A stretch of 6,049 nt of DNA from Nanobdellota archaeon. GTDB taxonomy: Archaea > Nanobdellota > Nanobdellia > Woesearchaeales > JAUYGA01. Below the pieces are notes generated by a model that made no database searches, was not told where the DNA came from, and saw only the letters and a list, made by a program, of their open reading frames with translations. Below, piece after piece: positions 1 through 4,051 of the stretch. Within the stretch, counting starts at the first letter, position 1. Each line of letters starts with the position of its first letter. The position numbers and the translations under genes were made by a program. The stretch covers positions 1 to 6,049 of the forward strand of contig JAUYGA010000012.1 of NCBI GenBank assembly GCA_030690755.1, written 5' to 3'.

Positions 1-414
1 GTCTTAAGCACTCTACATACAACAAACGCAGCTTCGTCAATAACAAGGATGGTTGCTTCATTCCCAACAGATTATCAAAATCAGGTGAGAATACAACTCG
101 CTTCATCATTCCTAGGGATAGTAACACAAAAATTAGTTCCTTCAGAAAAATACGGCCGTTTGCCTGCTGCAGAAATATTGGTTATGACTCCAACAATTCA
201 AAATATGATTTTAAACAATTCTCCAGAAAGCGAGATATACCAACAAATCATCAAAGGAAGAGAACATTATGGCATGCGCACAATGAATATGTCCCTTGTA
301 GAACTCTTTAAAGAAAAAAAGATAACTAAAGATATTGCATTAAACGCTTCTCCAAACCAAGATGAGTTTGAAAGAAACCTCAAAGGAAATTATTTAGGAA
401 CAGGATCGATATAA
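1..414 (+). CDS. pilT: PilT-like type IV pilus retraction ATPase, C-terminal part (5' end cut by the window)
   Basis: Frame 1 is open from base 1 and reads VLSTLHTTNAASSITR before the first in-window ATG at 49. That ATG is therefore internal, and 137 C-terminal residues are visible. The LSTLHTTNAASSI stretch is the His-box region of PilT/PilB secretion ATPases. It is followed by a PilT-type segment (FPTDYQNQVRIQLASS) and by the PilT C-terminal helices (GMRTMNMSLVELFKEKKIT, then NQDEFERNL). Family knowledge: PilT is a cytoplasmic hexameric AAA-like ATPase that powers pilus retraction. The Walker A and B motifs lie outside the window. The segment matching the PilT AIRNLIRE motif, needed for retraction in bacteria, reads TIQNMILN here and is degenerate. 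The protein resembles bacterial PilT more than typical archaeal FlaI/GspE ATPases, which suggests lateral acquisition. PilU or another GspE-family paralogue is possible. Confidence 0.85.
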   Translation, partial: VLSTLHTTNAASSITRMVASFPTDYQNQVRIQLASSFLGIVTQKLVPSEKYGRLPAAEILVMTPTIQNMILNNSPESEIYQQIIKGREHYGMRTMNMSLVELFKEKKITKDIALNASPNQDEFERNLKGNYLGTGSI

Positions 415-423
415 AACAAAAAA

Positions 424-753
424 ATGGATGAACTTATTAAAGCAGGATTAGGTTTTTACGGAGTTATCGCAGCATACGATTATGCTCTCGCATTACTCCA
501 TTATAAAAGAACTATTAAAAATCTTAATGAGTGCGACCTTAGGACAGAGCAGGAAAATAAATTTTTAAAGAAACATATAAAGACATTTGCATTACTTCCA
601 TTTCCTCTAGACGGAATATATGGCAGTTTTACCAATCAAAAATACAAACAGATAAGAGATAAATACTGCAGCACTTGCAGAGATGTTATCGAAGTGCGTG
701 ATGAAAACAATCTTGAAAAAATTGTTGACACTATAAATCCTACATTGAATTAA
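424..753 (+). CDS. Small hypothetical protein with an N-terminal hydrophobic segment and a CxxC
   Basis: I do not recognise this 109-residue protein. Residues about 6-26 (AGLGFYGVIAAYDYALALLH) are hydrophobic with a few polar residues and could be a membrane helix. A second mildly hydrophobic patch lies at about 57-70 around FALLPFPLDGIYG. A CSTC motif sits near residue 83 in an otherwise charged C-terminal part, so a metal or disulfide site is possible but unproven. The gene starts 9 nt after the stop of the PilT-like gene on the same strand and has no purine-rich ribosome binding site. It is probably co-transcribed, and a pilus-related role is only guilt by association. Its base composition matches its neighbours. 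Confidence 0.6.
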   Translation: MDELIKAGLGFYGVIAAYDYALALLHYKRTIKNLNECDLRTEQENKFLKKHIKTFALLPFPLDGIYGSFTNQKYKQIRDKYCSTCRDVIEVRDENNLEKIVDTINPTLN

Positions 754-758
754 AATCA

Positions 759-808
759 GGTTTCATTTTTAAAAAAATAAGCGAATAAAACGCTTGCGGC
801 GTTTCTTT
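759..808. terminator. T-tracts and hairpin in the convergent gap between gene 424-753 and the tRNAs
   Basis: This is the convergent gap between the plus-strand gene ending at 753 and the minus-strand tRNA transcript. A 6-bp hairpin (AAACGC 788-793 with GCGTTT 799-804, loop TTGCG) is followed on the minus strand by TTTTATTCGC and then a run of seven Ts at 777-771. On the plus strand, TTTCATTTTT at 761-770 is a T-rich stop for the other direction. Archaeal transcription usually ends at oligo-T tracts, so this probably serves both transcripts. The assignment rests on sequence alone. Confidence 0.5.
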
Positions 809-823
809 ATTAGAAAAACGCCG
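797..823 (-). other. Trailer hairpin overlapping the tRNA-Ser 3' end
   Basis: CGGCG (797-801) plus TTTCT (802-806) pair with AGAAA (812-816) and CGCCG (819-823), leaving a 2-nt bulge at 817-818 and a TTATT loop. The 3' part of the stem contains the discriminator base (819) and four acceptor-stem bases (820-823) of tRNA-Ser. The hairpin therefore competes with the acceptor stem in the precursor, and also with the terminator hairpin at 788-804. It may influence 3' maturation or may simply be a by-product of GC-rich repeats. Confidence 0.4.
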
Positions 824-838
824 TGGCCCGGATTTGAA

Positions 839-885
839 TTTCCCAACTTTAAAAATAGTTTTTATGAACTTTTTCTTAAAAGTTT
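839..885 (-). other. tRNA-Ser T-arm intron, 47 nt, position 53/54
   Basis: This insertion separates the T-stem 5' strand CCCGG (890-886) from the complete T-loop TTCAAAT (838-832). Its ends form a bulge-helix-bulge-like element. The central helix is TCCC (891-888) with GGGA (844-841). The 5' bulge is GGA (887-885, cut GG^A), the 3' bulge is AAT (840-838, cut AA^T), and a perfect inner helix pairs AACTTT (884-879) with AAAGTT (850-845). The outer helix is weak. The predicted cuts give exactly a 5-bp T-stem and 7-nt T-loop. The intron body is extremely A/T-rich compared with the exons. Confidence 0.82.
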
Positions 886-911
886 CCGGGATAGCCTTGC
901 GGCAACAAGAT

Positions 912-949
912 ATCCTCACTTAACGTTTGGGACTTGCCTAACGTCAAGT
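912..949 (-). other. tRNA-Ser anticodon-loop intron, about 38 nt, position 37/38
   Basis: The anticodon stem CAAGA (960-956) finds its partner TCTTG only at 910-906, so the sequence between must be removed to give the 7-nt loop CTGGAAA. Within the insertion, CTTGACGTT (948-940) pairs with AACGTTAAG (927-919) over 9 bp, including one G-U that is a pair only on the minus strand. The central helix is imperfect: CTGG against TGAG gives C-G, U-A, one mismatch and G-U. The 3' bulge looks like 4 nt (GATA). This is a relaxed splice motif at the canonical position, and the exact cut could shift by a base. Confidence 0.75.
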
Positions 950-964
950 TTCCAGTCTTGCGGA

Positions 965-995
965 GTATTCCCCAACAACTAGCTTTTCGCTATTA
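965..995 (-). other. tRNA-Ser D-arm intron, about 31 nt
   Basis: The D-arm starts normally (GGAC, then AACCTGGTAA), but the strand that should pair with GGA (TCC, 964-962) comes 31 nt late. Because AC occurs at both edges, cuts at 965-995, 966-996 or 967-997 all give the same mature tRNA. The insert folds as TAGC-GAAAA-GCTA (992-980) with a TAA bulge (995-993) and continues into a wobble-rich helix, CCTGGTAAC with GTTGTTGGG. A 4-bp helix flanked by TAA and TTG would be textbook, but it would remove only 20 nt and leave an over-long D-loop. The presence of an insertion is well supported; its exact boundaries are not. Confidence 0.6.
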
Positions 996-1048
996 GTTAC
1001 CAGGTTGTCCCACCACGGCATTTTTGATTATGAATGGCGAAGGCGGGA

Positions 1049-1168
1049 TTTTCATCCAAGGAATCATTTTGAAGGAAACCACTTCGCTCGCCTTGATAAT
1101 ATGCATACTTGCGAGCGTAGTGCGGGTTTATCCCGCACCTCGGGTACCTCTAGGGTGAAACCCTGAGT
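1049..1168 (-). other. CAT-tRNA T-loop intron, 120 nt, position 59/60, highly structured
   Basis: The intron splits the T-loop as TTCAAG (1174-1169) and T (1048). The splice motif uses the T-stem GCGGG/CCCGC as outer helix and TTCA (1174-1171) with TGAA (1055-1052) as the 4-bp central helix. The 5' bulge is AGA (1170-1168, cut AG^A) and the 3' bulge is AAT (1050-1048, cut AA^T). These cuts restore a perfect 7-nt T-loop. The body holds three hairpins. The first is CGCTCGC/GCGAGCG (1085-1091 with 1111-1117), extended by CACT/AGTG across one mismatch. The second is GTGCGGG/CCCGCAC (1120-1126 with 1132-1138). The third is CTC-AGGG/CCCT-GAG (1148-1167). The first two share 1120-1122, so the extended first form excludes the second. 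Confidence 0.85.
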
Positions 1169-1190
1169 CTTGAACCCGCGACCACCACGT

Positions 1191-1244
1191 AACTCAGTTT
1201 TAAGCTCGTTCATCGTCGTTTAAGACTCACCGCTCAATTTTACG
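1191..1244 (-). other. CAT-tRNA anticodon-loop intron, 54 nt, position 37/38
   Basis: This sits at the classic archaeal position between bases 37 and 38. The anticodon stem CCACG (1255-1251)/CGTGG (1189-1185) is the outer helix. CTCA (1250-1247) pairs with TGAG (1196-1193) as the 4-bp central helix. The 5' bulge is TAC (1246-1244, cut TA^C) and the 3' bulge is TTA (1192-1190, cut TT^A). Splicing yields the loop CTCATAA. The inner helix is only about 2 bp. A competing hairpin uses a second TGAG copy in the intron (see findings). Confidence 0.85.
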
Positions 1245-1303
1245 TATGAGCGTGGTACTATAACCACTAAGCTACTTCGCCAAGATGGAAAAGAAGAGGC
1301 TGA

Positions 1304-1343
1304 TTTAAAAAAGTTGTGTTTGTAATTGTGTTTGTTATATATC
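1304..1343 (-). promoter_or_regulatory. Candidate promoter elements for the tandem tRNA genes
   Basis: Two minus-strand TATA-like elements precede the CAT tRNA, which starts at 1281. TTTTTTAAA at 1312-1304 is spaced about 25 nt from the mature 5' end. GATATATAAC at 1344-1335 is the better TATA box and would give a 5' leader of roughly 30 nt for RNase P to remove. No second promoter is evident in the 15-nt spacer before tRNA-Ser, so one transcript probably carries both. Confidence 0.45.
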
Positions 1344-1349
1344 GGCAGG

Positions 1350-1396
1350 CTTAAATATTCCTTTTTCTAGATATAGTCAATATCATAGATATATTA
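1350..1396 (+). promoter_or_regulatory. Candidate promoter for the coiled-coil gene
   Basis: Two plus-strand A/T elements are plausible TATA boxes: CTTAAATATT at 1350-1359, with a purine-containing GGCAGG just upstream, and ATATATTA at 1389-1396. The second is about 33 nt before the ATG at 1429 and would give a very short leader. No Shine-Dalgarno-like sequence precedes the ATG. The assignment is by spacing only. Confidence 0.4.
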
Positions 1397-1428
1397 GCGA
1401 AGCATAGCAAAAAGAACAGTGAATCAAA

Positions 1429-3117
1429 ATGGTGAATTATTTCGCTCTAATAGGCGCAGCAATCGTTCTAATTATAGGTTTCTCTTTATTCTCTAGAGGA
1501 AAGTCTTTGAAAAATGCCGAGTACGGCAGCGGTCCTGAAAAGAGGATAACTAATAGCGCAGGTCTTGGTGGCACTTCAAATTTCATCAGCAAATTAATCA
1601 ACGGAGCACGAGGTATAAAGAACAAAGGAAAAAATGCGATAAAAGGGCTTTTCAGCCTCTTTAAGCGAAACAAAAGAAATGTCTCTCCTTCTGAAAATGA
1701 GAGTGAAAAGGCAGGTGTTGATATTGCTAAAAGCGCTGAAGATATTGGTGAAGGTGTTGAGGCTGTCGAGGCTCTTGAAGGAAGGACTGTTAATTTAGCT
1801 GGAGAAATAACCGCTGATCAAAAAGACATGACTCAATATATCAATCTTAGACGTAATGATCTTAGTGTCGAACAGCGAGAACATGGCAGTCTTTACAATG
1901 CAGGGCTTAGTTTGAACAATATTTCTCCTAACCAGACTGATGCGCAGCAGATTGCTTATCTGAGGAGTCTTATTATGAGGATAATCAATGATCTTAAATT
2001 AAGATACGCTAAGGAAGGCGAATTGGACAGATTCATTAGCAAGTTTATCAGAAGTATCAAGGACAACCATAATACTATGACAACTACAATCAGCGAGCTT
2101 CAGACAGAAACAGGAGTTTTTACAAATGCAGAAAACAGAGAAAAACGAGATTTCAGAACAGCATTTAATGACATCAAAGAACAAATGCGGCTTAAGCAGT
2201 CAGAAATCAACAAGGCAAAATCAGACAACAGAAAAGCCAATAAGGAAATCATAAACCAGATGCAAAAAGAATTGAGTATTATGAGAAAAAATTATGCAAC
2301 CGCCAATAATTTCAATAAGAGAGTTAACAATACTTTCAAGTTCATGGACAATCAAATCAAGCAATCTAAGAACTACTTAAACAGAACAAGACAATTTAAT
2401 TCTAAGATATTAAGTCTCACAGGAAAGCTAGACATCATGGAACGTAACATCAAAAGAGGAGTTGACGGCATTAGAAAGGCATTGATAAAGTTTGAGGGCA
2501 GCATGGCTGTTTTCCAAACCAATAGGGATTTTAATTATGCGATGGCCAGCGTTTCAAGCAATCTTAATGAATTCACGGTTAGTGTGAGAAAACTAAAAAT
2601 CGCTGAAACAAGTTTTGATGCATATCTCAGAAATGACCTTCAGAATGAGATTGCTTTGACAAGAAACATAGAATTTTATCAGGCATCAGTTGCAAGATTG
2701 ACTGCTGCCGAGGAAGCTGCAGGGCAAGGAGTTGAAGCAATGACCCAATTGATAGAAAGCATAACTTCAAATCCTCAAGTGAGAGTTGCGGAAGAGCAGG
2801 TTAAAATGAGTATGCGACAATTAAGAAAGCCGCTTGAGATGACAAAAAGGATTCAGGCAGTCATGATGAGAAGGTTGAGAGCTATTGAAAACTATGAGCG
2901 AGCTGAACTTAACAATATCAACAAGATTGTCAACACAGGAGTATTAACATTAAATTTCCTTAATAACATTTCAAACACTATAACAAAATACCTGAAAATG
3001 GTGAGTGAGAGAAAAATCGCATCAGAAAACGCAAGAGTTAGTCAAGGAGTCCAGATGGGCGGAAGATTAGGCGCGCAAAGCCAGGGCAATATGAACTTTG
3101 CAGCTCGTGTGCGTTAA
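1429..3117 (+). CDS. Membrane-anchored long coiled-coil protein of unknown function
   Basis: I do not recognise a family for this 562-residue protein. Residues about 4-21 (YFALIGAAIVLIIGFSLF) form one strongly hydrophobic helix followed by RGK, an uncleaved signal anchor; the orientation is uncertain. A basic, glycine-rich linker (about 35-85, with GIKNKGKNAIKGLFSLFKR) leads to an acidic stretch (about 88-120). From about 165 to 535 the sequence is almost entirely charged alpha-helix with regularly spaced hydrophobics, compatible with long coiled coils or helical bundles. The C-terminal tail is Gly/Gln/Asn/Arg-rich (QMGGRLGAQSQGN). I see no Cys or Trp. The gene stands alone between the tRNAs and a convergent methyltransferase gene. 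A structural, envelope-associated or scaffolding role is conceivable, but nothing in the sequence proves one. Confidence 0.8.
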   Translation: MVNYFALIGAAIVLIIGFSLFSRGKSLKNAEYGSGPEKRITNSAGLGGTSNFISKLINGARGIKNKGKNAIKGLFSLFKRNKRNVSPSENESEKAGVDIAKSAEDIGEGVEAVEALEGRTVNLAGEITADQKDMTQYINLRRNDLSVEQREHGSLYNAGLSLNNISPNQTDAQQIAYLRSLIMRIINDLKLRYAKEGELDRFISKFIRSIKDNHNTMTTTISELQTETGVFTNAENREKRDFRTAFNDIKEQMRLKQSEINKAKSDNRKANKEIINQMQKELSIMRKNYATANNFNKRVNNTFKFMDNQIKQSKNYLNRTRQFNSKILSLTGKLDIMERNIKRGVDGIRKALIKFEGSMAVFQTNRDFNYAMASVSSNLNEFTVSVRKLKIAETSFDAYLRNDLQNEIALTRNIEFYQASVARLTAAEEAAGQGVEAMTQLIESITSNPQVRVAEEQVKMSMRQLRKPLEMTKRIQAVMMRRLRAIENYERAELNNINKIVNTGVLTLNFLNNISNTITKYLKMVSERKIASENARVSQGVQMGGRLGAQSQGNMNFAARVR

Positions 3118-3140
3118 AAGAAAACAAAAAGCTTATGAAA

Positions 3141-3947
3141 TCATTTTTGACATACATAAGTCAGAAACTCAGGTTCTTCTGGTCTGAAACTCTTTTTGTA
3201 ATCGCCATAAACCTTAATATCCTCAAAACCCGCTTCAACGAGCATCTCTTTCATTTCATTTTCTTTGAAGGGATATAACATCAAATGAGCTTTTTTGAAA
3301 TTATGCTTATGTTCATATTCCATAATCACCATGCTTTCTGAAACAAAAATAGGTTTAGCAGAAACTTTGTCCTTGCCGCAATAAAGAATCTCTCCCGAAT
3401 ATCTGAAATCACCGCGCAAAAAATGATGGGCATAGTTTCTCTCATCAATAATCAGTTTTCCATGCGGTTTGATAACTGCATTAAAATGATTCAAGGCAGT
3501 TAATCGATCTTTTTCATCCAGCAGATATGTCAGAGAATTTCCCAAACACAGAACCACATCAAACTCTTCGAAGAATGATTCATAAAACCCCTTTTGTCTC
3601 CAGTCCCATGTCCTTATATCTAAAGAAACTTCTTGTTTTATCGCTTCCTTTTGGGCTATTCTGATAAATGACTCGCTAAGCTCGTTGGAAATTATATTTT
3701 CTATTCCTGCAATTTTCAAGCCGATTGTTGTTGCGCCTGAACCAAGACAGGTATCTAAAATCTTTGCATTTCTATTGTCTATGTGGCTTAGCAAGAAAGG
3801 TATCTCAGACATTATTCTTTTTTCAAAACAAACATAATCTTCAAATAAATCAGTAAGGGAATCGGAAGCAAGATTAAGCCAAAAACTAGAAACATTCCGC
3901 CATCTTGCTTTTTTTACATGTTTCTTTATGCATTCAAGATAATCCAT
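3141..3947 (-). CDS. Class I SAM-dependent methyltransferase, glycine/sarcosine N-methyltransferase-like
   Basis: This 268-residue Rossmann-fold methyltransferase has motif I LDTCLGSGATT (64-74) binding SAM and an acidic residue after strand 2 (SNEL, Glu89). Strand 4 carries FDVVLCLGNSLTYL (129-142) and strand 5 IIDERNYAHHFLRGDFRYSG (166-185). CLGNS followed by I-D-x-R-N-Y is the pattern I associate with glycine N-methyltransferase and glycine/sarcosine methyltransferases, which methylate glycine toward sarcosine and betaine. The substrate is inferred, and other small amines are possible. The N-terminal about 55 residues form a helical cap. ATG 3947 is supported by a TATA box 31 nt upstream, consistent with a leaderless mRNA. 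The gene is convergent with the coiled-coil gene (23-nt gap) and divergent from the Lrp-like regulator, which may control it. Confidence 0.8.
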   Translation of the reverse strand: MDYLECIKKHVKKARWRNVSSFWLNLASDSLTDLFEDYVCFEKRIMSEIPFLLSHIDNRNAKILDTCLGSGATTIGLKIAGIENIISNELSESFIRIAQKEAIKQEVSLDIRTWDWRQKGFYESFFEEFDVVLCLGNSLTYLLDEKDRLTALNHFNAVIKPHGKLIIDERNYAHHFLRGDFRYSGEILYCGKDKVSAKPIFVSESMVIMEYEHKHNFKKAHLMLYPFKENEMKEMLVEAGFEDIKVYGDYKKSFRPEEPEFLTYVCQK

Positions 3948-3959
3948 TTTACCACGAAC

Positions 3960-3971
3960 GAGTAATTACTC
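3960..3971. promoter_or_regulatory. Perfect 12-bp palindrome GAGTAATTACTC, candidate operator
   Basis: The palindrome lies in the 104-bp divergent region between the methyltransferase start (3947) and the Lrp-like start (4052). It is directly downstream of the methyltransferase TATA box (3978-3985), overlapping the expected transcription start zone. A protein bound there would block initiation. Lrp/AsnC proteins bind AT-rich palindromes of about 13-15 bp, so the adjacent regulator is the natural candidate. This is inference from position and symmetry. Confidence 0.5.
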
Positions 3972-3977
3972 ATTTAG

Positions 3978-3985
3978 TTATATTA
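3978..3985 (-). promoter_or_regulatory. TATA box of the methyltransferase gene
   Basis: Minus-strand TTAATATAA-like sequence centred about 34 nt before the ATG at 3947, preceded by an A-rich BRE-like stretch (AATAATAAAC). Spacing predicts transcription starting within a few bases of the ATG. Confidence 0.55.
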
Positions 3986-4010
3986 AGTTTATTATTAAAT
4001 ATTGAGACAA

Positions 4011-4029
4011 AAAGATAAAATTTATATAA
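4011..4029 (+). promoter_or_regulatory. BRE/TATA promoter of the Lrp-like gene (leaderless)
   Basis: AAAGATAAAA (4011-4020) followed by TTTATATAA (4021-4029) is a strong archaeal BRE/TATA pair. The TATA centre is about 27 nt before the ATG at 4052, so the transcript should begin at or next to the start codon. There is no Shine-Dalgarno sequence, which agrees with leaderless initiation and supports this start. Confidence 0.75.
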
Positions 4030-4051
4030 TTATTTTACTTTTGACCAATTA

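Larger units (their letters stand above)
819..1019 (-). tRNA. tRNA-Ser(GGA) with three inferred introns
   Basis: Read on the minus strand, the ends pair perfectly as GCCGTGG (1019-1013) and CCACGGC (826-820), with discriminator G at 819 and no encoded CCA. Removing 965-995, 912-949 and 839-885 leaves an 85-nt class II tRNA. Its D-arm is GGAC-AACCTGGTAA-CTCC, with 13-22 unpaired. Its anticodon arm is CAAGA-CTGGAAA-TCTTG with anticodon GGA (953-951). A 15-nt variable arm (905-891) has a GCC-GCAA-GGC hairpin, and the T-arm is CCCGG-TTCAAAT-CCGGG. The long variable arm, G73 and GGA anticodon all fit archaeal serine tRNA, which reads UCC/UCU. The gene lies 15 nt downstream of the CAT tRNA and is probably co-transcribed with it. 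The cloverleaf is strong evidence for the gene. The D-arm splice position is the least certain part, because no clean bulge-helix-bulge fits the consensus-predicted cut. Confidence 0.88.
1035..1281 (-). tRNA. tRNA with anticodon CAT (elongator Met or Ile2) carrying two introns
   Basis: On the minus strand the acceptor ends GGCGAAG (1281-1275) and CTTCGCC (1042-1036) pair over 7 bp, with discriminator A at 1035 and no encoded CCA. Removing 1191-1244 and 1049-1168 leaves exactly 73 nt. The D-arm is GCTT-AGTGGTTA-TAGT, with one mismatch at 13-22 and a G-U at 10-25. The anticodon arm is CCACG-CTCATAA-CGTGG with CAT at 1248-1246. The variable loop is TGGTC and the T-arm is GCGGG-TTCAAGT-CCCGC. The anticodon stem lacks the three stacked G-C pairs of an initiator, so this is elongator tRNA-Met or the CAU-anticodon tRNA-Ile2 whose C34 is modified to agmatidine in archaea. 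The acceptor and variable loop do not decide between them. It lies first in a tandem with tRNA-Ser. Confidence 0.9.

Noticed and set aside
839..885. Hairpin AACTTTT/AAAAGTT inside the T-arm intron as a terminator
   Set aside because: It lies within the tRNA-Ser precursor before the acceptor 3' strand, so termination there would destroy the tRNA; it is better explained as intron structure.
794..982. A 62-codon plus-strand open frame
   Set aside because: It lies inside the tRNA-Ser gene on the opposite strand, has no promoter or composition support, and its translation is not protein-like.
819..1281. Group I intron, RNase P RNA, SRP RNA or tmRNA in the structured region
   Set aside because: Pseudoknot-like pairings (TGGGAC with GTCCCA) first suggested a larger ribozyme, but all conserved elements resolve into two intron-bearing tRNAs with correct mature lengths, and no group I or RNase P signature is present.
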